DNA of 12,339 nt, taken from the NCBI GenBank assembly GCA_036380435.1, contig DASVES010000327.1, positions 1 through 12,339 on the forward strand, in the 5' to 3' direction. The notes beneath the pieces are model-generated. The model was not told the DNA's origin. It saw only the letters and a list, made by a program, of their open reading frames with translations, and did no database searches. Positions 6,283 through 12,339 of this stretch are shown piece by piece. How positions within the stretch are numbered: the stretch's first letter is position 1; the number at the start of each line of letters is the position of its first letter. Made by a program: the position numbers and the translations under genes. The stretch comes from DASQDT01 sp036380435. GTDB taxonomy: Bacteria > Acidobacteriota > Blastocatellia > Pyrinomonadales > Pyrinomonadaceae.

Positions 6283-7539
6283 ATGTCTTCAATCAACGAG
6301 GTTCTTGCCGGTCTGCAAGCGGTCTCCGCATGGCAGGAACGTGTTTACAAGGACTTCCATGCGCATCCCGAGCTGAGTTTTCAGGAAACCAAAACAGCCG
6401 CGCTCGCGGCGTCGAAACTCAGGGAACTCGACTACGAAGTCCACGAAGGGATTGGTCGCACCGGCGTCGTCGGCATCCTTCGAAACGGCGAAGGCCAGAC
6501 CGTGCTGGCACGGGCCGACATGGACGCGCTCCCCGTGCGGGAGAACACCGGTCTGCCTTATGCTTCGACACTCACTGCGGCTGATATGGACGGGGAAACG
6601 GTCAGCGTCGCTCACGCCTGCGGCCATGATGTGCACGTGACCTGTCTGTTGGGCGCGGCGGAACTGCTGGCTAAAGCTCGTAGGTCTTGGGGCGGCACCT
6701 TCGTTGCGTTGTTCCAACCCGCCGAAGAGGTCGCCGGTGGCGCAAAGGCGATGGTGGAGGACGGCTTGCCAGACCGGATTCCCAAACCGGATGTCGCGTT
6801 TGCGCAGCACGTGCTGGCCTACCCGGCGGGAACAATCGGCACTCAGGCGGGGCCCGTACTTTCCGCCGGGGATAGCATTCGCCTCACCCTGCACGGCAAG
6901 GGGTCGCATGGGTCTATGCCACACAACAGCGTGGACGCGGTGGTGCTGGCCGCAATGGTGGTCGTCCGCCTCCAGACGATTGTGTCGCGGGAGACGAAGC
7001 CCGGCGAGTTTGCGGTGCTGACCGTGGGCAGCAGTGTGGCCGGCTCTAAGAGCAATATTATCCCGGATCGCGCGCAGCTCCTGGTCAATCTGCGGACCTA
7101 CGACACGGACGTGCGCCGGCGCATGCTCGACAGCATCGAGCGCATGGTCAGGGCCGAGTGCGAGGCTTCGGGGTCGCCGCGCCCGCCCGAGTTCGAGTAT
7201 TACGATCAGTATCCGCTGACCGACAATGACTCGGAGGTGACGGAAAAAATCACTCGCGCATTCAAGGATTATTTCGGAGCGGAAACATTATTCGACCTCG
7301 GACGGCAGACCGCCAGCGAGGATTTCAGCCTCATCCCCGACGCCTTCGGGACGCCCTACACCTACTGGGGGATCGGCGGCACGGACCCGGAGCAATACGA
7401 GCGCGCTCACAAGGCCGGTCGGGTAGAGCAGGACATCCCGGTCAACCATTCGGAATTCTTTGCGCCGGTCATTGAACCGACGCTGTCCGCCGGCACGCGG
7501 GCCTTGGTGGTTGCCGCTTTGACGTACCTGTCGAAGTGA
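6283..7539 (+). CDS. M20D family amidohydrolase (hippurate hydrolase / N-acyl-amino acid amidohydrolase type)
   Basis: A 418-residue metal-dependent amidohydrolase of the HipO/ILR1/YkuR group, which cleaves N-acyl or N-aroyl amino acids. Metal-binding and catalytic residues are in place: C113 and H115 in 'HACGHDVH', E148-E149 in 'FQPAEE', H176 in 'AQHV', and a C-terminal His in 'VNHSEFF'. The central dimerisation domain starts near 'LHGKGSHGSMPHNSVDAV'. There is no signal peptide, so it is cytosolic. GAGGGAGAG (6268-6276) supports ATG 6283. In the gene run it could supply free acids or amino acids from conjugates to the neighbouring oxidoreductases; that link is inference. The exact acyl substrate cannot be read from sequence. 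Confidence 0.92.
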   Translation: MSSINEVLAGLQAVSAWQERVYKDFHAHPELSFQETKTAALAASKLRELDYEVHEGIGRTGVVGILRNGEGQTVLARADMDALPVRENTGLPYASTLTAADMDGETVSVAHACGHDVHVTCLLGAAELLAKARRSWGGTFVALFQPAEEVAGGAKAMVEDGLPDRIPKPDVAFAQHVLAYPAGTIGTQAGPVLSAGDSIRLTLHGKGSHGSMPHNSVDAVVLAAMVVVRLQTIVSRETKPGEFAVLTVGSSVAGSKSNIIPDRAQLLVNLRTYDTDVRRRMLDSIERMVRAECEASGSPRPPEFEYYDQYPLTDNDSEVTEKITRAFKDYFGAETLFDLGRQTASEDFSLIPDAFGTPYTYWGIGGTDPEQYERAHKAGRVEQDIPVNHSEFFAPVIEPTLSAGTRALVVAALTYLSK

Positions 7540-7557
7540 GGAAGGAGGGCACCGGGA

Positions 7558-8298
7558 TTGATCCAGCTCCCGGGAAGTGAAGAGGCGCTGAGGGCCTTAG
7601 CAGAGTTCAAGGCGTACGCGGCGGGCACGCTTCTGGTGCTCGACCTTGTAGGCACGTTCGTGTTCGCTCTGAGCGGCGCGGTGGCCGGCGTTAAGGAACG
7701 TCTCGATCTGTTCGGAGTGCTTGTGCTTTCGTTTGCGGCGGCCAGCGCCGGTGGCATCATGCGCGACCTGCTGATCGGCGCGGTCCCGCCGGCGGCAATC
7801 AGCGACTGGCGTTACCTCGGAGTCTCTCTCCTCGCCGGGTTGGTCATATTCTTCTGGTTTCCACGTAGTGAGCGGCTGCAAAAGCTGCGCAACCTCGTGC
7901 TGGTTTTCGACGGCGCCGGCCTGGCGGTCTTCGCCGTTGCCGGCACGCAAAAGGCGCTCGGCTACGGTCTCAACCCGTTGATGTCCGCGCTGCTCGGCAT
8001 GCTGACCGGGATCGGCGGCGGAATGCTGCGCGACGCACTCCTCGCCCAAGTCCCTACCGTTTTACGTTCCGAGCTTTATGCCGTAGCCGCACTCGCTGGC
8101 GCGTCCGTGGTGGTAGTAGGCCATGTGCTGAACTTCCCGCCTACCGCGATGGCAATCGCCGGCGCAGTCCTCTGCTTCGGGATTCGCCTCGTTGCCATAC
8201 GGCGCGGCTGGCGCCTCCCCGTCGCCGACCTGCCGCAACGGTTTGAGGCGGGGGCGGGCGGCGCGGACGATCAGCAGGACAAGGTAGGGAAGTTCTAA
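7558..8298 (+). CDS. TRIC/UPF0126 family membrane protein (trimeric cation channel type)
   Basis: A 246-residue inner-membrane protein with about seven hydrophobic helices. It shows the internal duplication of the TRIC/UPF0126 (YadS/YicG) family. The first half has 'LDLVGTFVFALSGAVAG' and then 'GGIMRDLLIGAVPP'. The second has 'FDGAGLAVFAVAGTQKA' and then 'GGGMLRDALLAQVP'. The paired Gly-rich/R-D motifs are the family signature. Prokaryotic members form trimeric monovalent-cation (K+) channels; some relatives transport glycine or other small solutes. No ATG is placed near the 5' end. TTG 7558, eight bases after AAGGAGGG (7542-7549), is the best start. It begins 18 bases after the amidohydrolase stop, so the two are very likely co-transcribed. 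The tail (after about 220) is charged and Gly-rich. Confidence 0.88.
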   Translation: MIQLPGSEEALRALAEFKAYAAGTLLVLDLVGTFVFALSGAVAGVKERLDLFGVLVLSFAAASAGGIMRDLLIGAVPPAAISDWRYLGVSLLAGLVIFFWFPRSERLQKLRNLVLVFDGAGLAVFAVAGTQKALGYGLNPLMSALLGMLTGIGGGMLRDALLAQVPTVLRSELYAVAALAGASVVVVGHVLNFPPTAMAIAGAVLCFGIRLVAIRRGWRLPVADLPQRFEAGAGGADDQQDKVGKF

Positions 8299-8329
8299 GG
8301 TGTGTGCAGTTGTTTGTATTAAAGCATAA

Positions 8330-8357
8330 GGTAACGAAAGCCATCATTCTCGCTACC
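8330..8357. promoter_or_regulatory. Imperfect inverted repeat before the first pirin gene
   Basis: GGTAACG (8330-8336) and CGCTACC (8351-8357) form arms matching at six of seven positions around a 14-base spacer. They sit in the 73-base gap after the TRIC gene, ending shortly before the GGAG site. An operator or a weak RNA hairpin is possible. Confidence 0.3.
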
Positions 8358-8361
8358 GATT

Positions 8362-8365
8362 GGAG
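8362..8365 (+). promoter_or_regulatory. Ribosome binding site deciding the pirin start at ATG 8372
   Basis: GGAG lies six bases before ATG 8372. A TTG start at 8360 would overlap this site and has no site of its own, so the ATG is preferred. Confidence 0.55.
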
Positions 8366-8371
8366 CCACGG

Positions 8372-9319
8372 ATGAACTCAGACGCAGCGCAAAAGCAACC
8401 TGACACGGCGGAGGGCGCCGTCGAAATGGTCATCGAGACGCGGGCGCGCGACCTCGTCGAAGGCTTTAAGGTCCGGCGCGCCCTTCCCTCAAGAGGAAGG
8501 CGCATGGTCGGCCCTTTCATCTTCTTAGACCAGATGGGGCCCGAAGTTTTAAGGGCCGGCAAAGGGCTGGACGTGGCGCCGCACCCGCACATCGGTCTCG
8601 CCACCGTGACCTACCTCTTCGCGGGCGAGCTGCTGCACCGCGACAGCCTCGGCACCGTCCAGCCGATCCGCCCCGGCGAGGTCAACTGGATGACCGCGGG
8701 CCGCGGTATCGCGCACTCCGAGCGCACGCCGCAAGAGATGAGACTGTCGAGTTCTGAACTCTTCGGCATACAGTCATGGGTCGCCTTCCCCACGCACCAT
8801 GAGGAGACCGAACCGGCCTTCGCTCACCACGGGGCGTCGGAGCTTCCGGTCATCGAAGGCGAGGGCAAGCTCGTGCGCCTCATCTGCGGTTCGCTCTACG
8901 GCGCTCGCTCGCCCGTGCAGACATTCTCTGAGATGTTCTACGCGGACATCACACTGGAGGGCGGCGCGCGGCTCCCCGTCCCCGCCGAGCACGAGGAGCG
9001 CGCGGCCTACGTCGTCGAAGGCTCGATCGGACTCATCCCCGGGGGAGGGACATTCCACGCCGGGCAGCTTCTCATCTTTAAGCCGGGGGAGGAGATAAAC
9101 TTGGGCGCGCCTGAGTCGTCTCCCGCCCGCGTGATGCTGCTGGGCGGTGAGCCTTTGGACGGGAAGCGTCACATCTGGTGGAACTTCGTCTCCAGTTCGC
9201 GCGAGCGCATCGAGCAGGCGAAGGAGGATTGGAAGGCGGGACGGTTCTCGCCCGTCCCCGAAGAGACGGAGTTCATCCCGCTGCCGGAGACCGGGCCAGC
9301 CGTGGTGCGGTATCCGTAA
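8372..9319 (+). CDS. Pirin family protein 1 (bicupin)
   Basis: A 315-residue cytosolic pirin-fold protein with two cupin domains. The N-terminal domain holds the metal site: H71 and H73 in 'PHPHIG', then H115 and E117 in 'RGIAHSE', equivalent to the His-His-His-Glu iron site of human pirin and E. coli YhhW. The flanking 'GPFIFLDQMGPE' and 'GEVNWMTAGRG' are classic pirin blocks. The C-terminal cupin ('YVVEGSIGLIPGGGTFHAGQLLIF') is complete. Some pirins have quercetin 2,3-dioxygenase activity and others act as redox-sensing partners, so a dioxygenase or sensor role is possible. It is about 25 residues longer than the second pirin, partly through an N-terminal extension. It lies 73 bases after the TRIC gene. 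Confidence 0.93.
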   Translation: MNSDAAQKQPDTAEGAVEMVIETRARDLVEGFKVRRALPSRGRRMVGPFIFLDQMGPEVLRAGKGLDVAPHPHIGLATVTYLFAGELLHRDSLGTVQPIRPGEVNWMTAGRGIAHSERTPQEMRLSSSELFGIQSWVAFPTHHEETEPAFAHHGASELPVIEGEGKLVRLICGSLYGARSPVQTFSEMFYADITLEGGARLPVPAEHEERAAYVVEGSIGLIPGGGTFHAGQLLIFKPGEEINLGAPESSPARVMLLGGEPLDGKRHIWWNFVSSSRERIEQAKEDWKAGRFSPVPEETEFIPLPETGPAVVRYP

Positions 9320-9377
9320 GATATAAACAAAGCCGGGAGGCAACGTCGCTCTGCCGCGTGCAAAAAAATGATGACGA

Positions 9378-9482
9378 GGATTCCTGAAAACGAAGCATCC
9401 CGTCATCAAATCGTTTGAGCCGGGCGAGGAGTGGGGCTATTGCTACGTCGATCAGATTTTCTTCGAGTCGCTCTCAATCCAT
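9378..9482 (+). pseudogene. Remnant of a UBP-type zinc-finger protein (C-terminal part)
   Basis: In the 200-base gap between the two pirin genes, one frame reads 'FLKTKHPVIKSFEPGEEW' followed by 'GYCYVDQIFFESLS'. This matches the end of bacterial UBP-type (ubiquitin-hydrolase-like) zinc-finger domains, which typically read 'H...T.HP...S.EPGE.W.WCY.DE'. An in-frame TGA at 9372-9374 sits just upstream and the Cys-rich N-terminal zinc ligands are missing, so the domain cannot fold as a zinc finger. I read this as the 3' end of a deleted gene. The frame stays open past 9520 into the next gene's sequence, out of phase with it, so no normal stop remains. The short product, if any, is unlikely to be functional. 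Confidence 0.65.
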
Positions 9483-9519
9483 AGAGCACATCCAGCCAAT
9501 AACAATGAGAGAGTGAGCA

Positions 9520-10410
9520 ATGCAACCAATAACCAAAGAAAAGTCAGTGAAGAAGCTCCGCCGCGTCCAGCGCAGTACGGAGCGTCACTGGGTCGGCGAC
9601 GGGTTCCCCGTGCGGACGCTCTTTGCCTACTCGGACCGGGGGGCGGAACTCAGCCCGTTCCTGCTCCTCGATTACGCCAGCCCAATGGAATTCCCGCCCA
9701 CGGATAAACGCCTCGGCGTCGGCGAGCACCCGCACCGCGGCTTCGAGACGGTGACCATCGTCTACGAGGGCGAAGTCGAGCACAGGGATTCCTCCGGCGG
9801 CGGCGGGCGGATCGGCCCCGGCGACGTGCAGTGGATGACCGCCGCGGGCGGCATCGTGCATGAAGAGTTTCACGGGCGCGACTTCGCCCGGCGCGGCGGG
9901 GTGTTCGAGATGGTGCAACTCTGGGTCAATTTACCCGCCGAGAACAAGATGTCGCCGCCGGGTTATCAGGCCGTCCTGAATAGCGAGATTCCCGCCGTCA
10001 GCCTGCCTGATGGGCAGGGGACGGTGCGGGTCATCGCCGGCGAGTTCGCGGGAGCTAAGGGGCCGGCCAAGACCTTCACGCCGATGCACGTCTGGGACCT
10101 GCGCCTCGCCAGCGGCCGACAGGCAGAGCTAGCAGTACCCGATGGCTATACGACGGCGCTCGTGGTGCTCAAAGGTGCGTTGCGTGTGAGCGGCTCCGAG
10201 GCAGTCGAGGCGTCGGAGGTCGGACTGTTCGACCGGGAGGGACAGAGCATCCATCTCGAATGCGTGGAAGACACGACGGCGCTGCTGCTTTGCGGCGAGC
10301 CGATTGACGAACCCATTGTGGGGCAGGGGCCGTTCGTGATGAACACTTCCCAGGAGATCCGCCAGGCGATGGCGGATTACTGGAGCGGCAAGATGGGCCA
10401 CTTGTCGTGA
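9520..10410 (+). CDS. Pirin family protein 2 (YhhW-like bicupin)
   Basis: A 296-residue cytosolic pirin. Metal ligands are H70 and H72 ('GEHPHRGFETVT') and H114 with E116 ('GGIVHEEF'). The neighbouring blocks 'LDYASPMEF' and 'GPGDVQWMTAAGGI' are conserved pirin features. The second cupin is present through 'ALVVLKGALRVSG' to 'LLCGEPIDEPIVGQGPFVMN', which is the typical pirin C-terminus. It is divergent from the first pirin, for example 'HPHRGFETVT' against 'HPHIGLATVT', and closer to the YhhW/quercetinase-like branch, so the pair is not a recent duplication. The ribosome site is weak (GAGAGAGTGAG). It ends 39 bases before the second FMN reductase. Confidence 0.93.
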   Translation: MQPITKEKSVKKLRRVQRSTERHWVGDGFPVRTLFAYSDRGAELSPFLLLDYASPMEFPPTDKRLGVGEHPHRGFETVTIVYEGEVEHRDSSGGGGRIGPGDVQWMTAAGGIVHEEFHGRDFARRGGVFEMVQLWVNLPAENKMSPPGYQAVLNSEIPAVSLPDGQGTVRVIAGEFAGAKGPAKTFTPMHVWDLRLASGRQAELAVPDGYTTALVVLKGALRVSGSEAVEASEVGLFDREGQSIHLECVEDTTALLLCGEPIDEPIVGQGPFVMNTSQEIRQAMADYWSGKMGHLS

Positions 10411-10433
10411 CCGGTGGGAAATAACCCCCGCGC

Positions 10434-10441
10434 AGGAGGAG
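10434..10441 (+). promoter_or_regulatory. Ribosome binding site deciding the FMN reductase 2 start at ATG 10450
   Basis: AGGAGGAG lies eight bases before ATG 10450. The upstream in-frame GTG 10414 has no such site and would add a Gly-rich, non-family extension. Confidence 0.65.
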
Positions 10442-10449
10442 CAGACGCT

Positions 10450-11016
10450 ATGACAAGAATCTTGGGAATATCGGGAAGCCTGCGCCGCGGCTCTTACAAC
10501 TCGGCGCTGCTGAGGGCCGCCGTGCCCTTGCTGGACGCGGGCGTGGAGCTGGAGATCGCCTCACTCCACGGCATCCCGCTTTATGACGGCGACCTGGAAG
10601 CCGCCGAGGGCCTGCCGCAGGCGGTGCGCGACCTCAAGGCGCGTGTTGTGGCCTGCGACGGATTGCTCTTGGCGACGCCCGAATACAACAACGGTATTCC
10701 CGGCGTGTTCAAGAACGCGATTGACTGGTTGTCGCGGCCCCCGTCCGACATCCCGCAGGTGTTTGGTAGCCGCCCGGTGGCTGTCGTCGGCGCATCACCC
10801 GGCGGCTTCGGCACAATTCTGGCGCAGAACGCTTGGCTGCCGGTGCTGCACGCGCTCGGGACGCGCCCGTGGTTCGGCGGGCGGCTGCTGGTGTCGCGCG
10901 CTTCTCACGTCTTTAACGATACAGGCGAGATGGTGGACGAAGCCATGCGCGCGCGGTTACGCGACTTCCTGCGTGGATTCGCCCAGTTCATTCAGGCCAG
11001 CACCGCGCCGCAGTAA
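10450..11016 (+). CDS. NAD(P)H-dependent FMN reductase 2 (flavodoxin-like fold)
   Basis: A 188-residue paralogue of the reductase at 3111-3680, with the same fold and landmarks. It has the FMN phosphate loop 'GISGSLRRGSYNSALLRAA' near the N-terminus and 'TPEYNNGIPGVFKNAIDWL' in the middle. The second half differs clearly from the first copy: 'SDIPQVFGSRPVAVVGASPGG' replaces 'YGDSAWNGKPAAIMGASVGS'. The two probably use different acceptors. The family includes quinone, chromate and azo reductases. It lies 39 bases after pirin 2, so FMN reduction and a pirin metal centre may work in the same process; this is inference. The start is fixed by the strong site at 10434-10441. Confidence 0.93.
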   Translation: MTRILGISGSLRRGSYNSALLRAAVPLLDAGVELEIASLHGIPLYDGDLEAAEGLPQAVRDLKARVVACDGLLLATPEYNNGIPGVFKNAIDWLSRPPSDIPQVFGSRPVAVVGASPGGFGTILAQNAWLPVLHALGTRPWFGGRLLVSRASHVFNDTGEMVDEAMRARLRDFLRGFAQFIQASTAPQ

Positions 11017-11079
11017 GGGAATAAATCTGAGCGCGGAAAATTTGTGCTGACGGTCATTTGAGCCGAACGCTCGGCCACT

Positions 11080-11091
11080 CTCAAGAAGAGA
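11080..11091 (+). repeat. 12-base leader sequence shared with 741-752
   Basis: CTCAAGAAGAGA occurs here, 12 bases before ATG 11104, and at 741-752, eight bases before ATG 761 of the HdeD remnant. A related CGGTC(A/G)TTT-GAGC block lies further upstream of each (699-712 and 11051-11063). Both genes belong to stress-type families. Purine-rich leaders can be alike by chance. Confidence 0.35.
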
Positions 11092-11103
11092 AAGGAGACT
11101 GAA

Positions 11104-11595
11104 ATGAACAGCCAAGCCACTTCCCAGTCGCCGCCCATATCAGAAATGGCGGGCATCAAGTTTATTGCGGTCGAGAGCTTCAGAGAGCAGATAGATGAGT
11201 TTGCTCAGGTGCTAGAGGCTCGCGCCTACGAGATATACGAAAGGCGCGGGCGCGAAGACGGGCACGCGCTTGAGGATTGGAGCCGCGCCGAAGCAGAACT
11301 GCGTTGCATGGTTCCGGTCGGGATTCTCGAAGGCCCTGAGCAGTTGGAAGTCAACATCCGATTGGTCGGATGTCTCTGCCATGAGATCGAGGCCTGCCTC
11401 GAACCGCGCCGCCTCTTGCTCCGGGCGCAGAAAGAAGAGGAAGAAAGTCAAAAGCCGGGGGAGAATGACGCGGAGCAGCGTTTGAATGGCATCTTCCTTG
11501 CGCTCAACCTGCCCGACCAGGTTGACCCGGCCAAAGTAACGGCCGTCTTCAAAGACGAGAACCTCTGCCTGACGCTGCCGAGAGCTTTCGCCTGA
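11104..11595 (+). CDS. DUF2934-alpha-crystallin (Hsp20-like) fusion protein
   Basis: A 163-residue cytosolic protein in two parts. Residues about 37-68 ('EARAYEIYERRGREDGHALE' then 'DWSRAEAEL') match the short DUF2934 motif, normally 'IR.RAYELYE.RG...G....DWL.AE.EL'. Residues about 71-160 follow a small heat-shock alpha-crystallin pattern: 'EQLEVNIRLVGC', 'EIEACLEPRRLLLRAQK' and a final strand pair 'LNLPDQVDPAKVTAVFKDE' with 'LCLTLPRA'. Such domains hold unfolding proteins as oligomers. The C-terminal I-x-I anchoring motif of typical Hsp20 proteins is absent; the protein ends shortly after 'LPRAFA'. AAGGAGA (11092-11098) supports ATG 11104. Its position beside UspA, pirin and reductase genes fits a stress role. 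Confidence 0.8.
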   Translation: MNSQATSQSPPISEMAGIKFIAVESFREQIDEFAQVLEARAYEIYERRGREDGHALEDWSRAEAELRCMVPVGILEGPEQLEVNIRLVGCLCHEIEACLEPRRLLLRAQKEEEESQKPGENDAEQRLNGIFLALNLPDQVDPAKVTAVFKDENLCLTLPRAFA

Positions 11596-11681
11596 GGCGC
11601 AGGGGCGCGGATTAGGGCGAGCTGGTCTCACCAAGCGGGAAGTTGTACTCAACGATGACAGAGCTGCTTCTGGACAGTTCT

Positions 11682-11689
11682 GGTTAACC
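11682..11689. promoter_or_regulatory. GGTTAACC palindrome before the TonB receptor
   Basis: An 8-bp perfect palindrome in the gap between the heat-shock fusion and the receptor gene. The GTTAAC core also occurs at 862-867 and 1515-1520 and I saw it nowhere else in this GC-rich window. An operator is possible but weakly supported. Confidence 0.25.
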
Positions 11690-11764
11690 CTTGTGATGCT
11701 TCAGTCATGTCGCCTGCGCCGCCGGCGCTTCAAAACCCATGCGTATGAGTTATGGTCGCCCGGT

Positions 11765-12339
11765 GTGACGTGCCGTGGGCGTTTTCCGAAGTATGCTGTC
11801 GCTCTAGCCTGCGCTCTCGCGGTCGCAGCCCTGTTCAGGCCGCAAGCTTCTGCCGCGACCGAAGCTTTACAGCAAGGAGCGCGGATCGAGGGCGAGGTGG
11901 TAGACGAATTCGGCGCGCCCGTCGCGGGCGCGCAAGTATCGCTCATCGTCAAAGAGTCCGTCGTCGCCCACACCGCGACCGGCGAAGACGGAAGATTCTT
12001 TCTTAATACGGTGACCGTCGCCGAAGGCACGCTCGTCTTCAGCGCGCACGGCTTTGCGGAGATCAAGCGAGAGTGGAGTACGGCAAATCGAGAGGCGAAA
12101 GGGCTGCGAATCGTGCTTGCGCCTGCTCCTCTGGCGGAACAAGTCGTGGTGACGGCGACGCGCACGGAAGTGCGCCTCGGCGACACGGCGGCGAGCGTCA
12201 CGCTCGTCTCGTCAGAAGAACTTGGGGCGACCGCCGCGCTCAGACTCGACGACGCGCTCAGGCAGATTCCGGGCTTCCAGTTGTTCCGCCGCTCGGGGAG
12301 CCGCACGGCGAATCCGACCTCGCAGGGCGTCTCCCTGCG
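11765..12339 (+). CDS. TonB-dependent outer-membrane receptor, N-terminal part (3' truncated by window)
   Basis: The frame runs off the window end. From GTG 11765 it starts with a classic signal peptide: basic 'CRGRFPKY', hydrophobic 'AVALACALAVAALF', then 'RPQASAA'. A carboxypeptidase-regulatory-like beta-sandwich follows ('IEGEVVDEFGAPVAGAQVSL', then 'ATGEDGRFFL'). Next come a TonB-box-like 'EQVVVTATRTEVRLGD' and the start of the plug ('LDDALRQIPGFQLFRRSGSR', 'TSQGVSLR'). The receptor would import iron chelates, cobalamin or similar ligands using TonB energy; the ligand is unknown. ATG 11696 in the same frame is an alternative start that would give an unusually long, Arg-rich N-region. Neither has a clear ribosome site. 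It follows the heat-shock fusion by about 100-170 bases and probably has its own promoter. Confidence 0.85.
   Translation, partial: MTCRGRFPKYAVALACALAVAALFRPQASAATEALQQGARIEGEVVDEFGAPVAGAQVSLIVKESVVAHTATGEDGRFFLNTVTVAEGTLVFSAHGFAEIKREWSTANREAKGLRIVLAPAPLAEQVVVTATRTEVRLGDTAASVTLVSSEELGATAALRLDDALRQIPGFQLFRRSGSRTANPTSQGVSL

Noticed and set aside
8774..9409. Minus-strand ORF of 211 codons opposite pirin 1
   Set aside because: It lacks recognisable domains and overlaps a confident pirin gene along nearly all its length.
11701..12306. Minus-strand ORF of 201 codons at the window end
   Set aside because: The + strand gives a clear TonB receptor start across the same bases; the reverse translation is Ser/Ala/Arg-rich shadow.
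1..12339. CRISPR array, tRNA, rRNA, complete insertion sequence or phage integration site
   Set aside because: No spaced identical repeats, no cloverleaf-like or rRNA sequence and no transposase or integrase motif were seen on either strand.

Overview
The window is a GC-rich bacterial segment in which every supported gene lies on the + strand. It suggests a soil-type Gram-negative, most plausibly an acidobacterium. The reasons are the outer-membrane TonB-dependent receptor with a carboxypeptidase-like N-terminal domain, the DUF2934 motif joined to a small heat-shock domain, and the mix of stress genes. The taxonomic call is inference; no rRNA or marker gene is present.

Layout. 1-690 is the C-terminal end of a SulP anion transporter with its STAS domain. 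761-1995 is an eroded stretch. It holds an amputated HdeD-like N-terminus, a secreted thioredoxin-fold protein lacking the CXXC pair, a gene-poor gap (1437-1716) with two overlapping perfect palindromes, and an AT-richer orphan ORF whose stop overlaps the start of a tandem UspA protein (1992-2942). After a 168-base gap with a possible Arg-rich leader ORF and a palindrome comes a tightly spaced run (3111-8298): NAD(P)H-dependent FMN reductase, dihydrolipoamide-dehydrogenase-like flavoprotein, zinc alcohol dehydrogenase, M20D amidohydrolase and TRIC-type membrane channel. A second run (8372-11595) holds pirin 1, a relic of a UBP-type zinc-finger gene, pirin 2, a second FMN reductase and a DUF2934-alpha-crystallin fusion. 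The window ends inside a TonB-dependent receptor (from about 11696 or 11765).

How the genes may work together. The two FMN reductases, the disulfide oxidoreductase, the alcohol dehydrogenase and the two cupin-fold pirins look like a cytosolic kit for reducing or opening electrophilic or aromatic compounds. The amidohydrolase could release acyl or aryl groups from conjugates. UspA, the small heat-shock fusion and the HdeD remnant give it a general-stress flavour. This reading is inference from gene content and spacing. Gene relics at 761-881 and 9378-9482 show that the segment has been rearranged, so it may be an assembled stress island rather than a single old operon. No CRISPR array, intact insertion sequence, tRNA or rRNA was seen.
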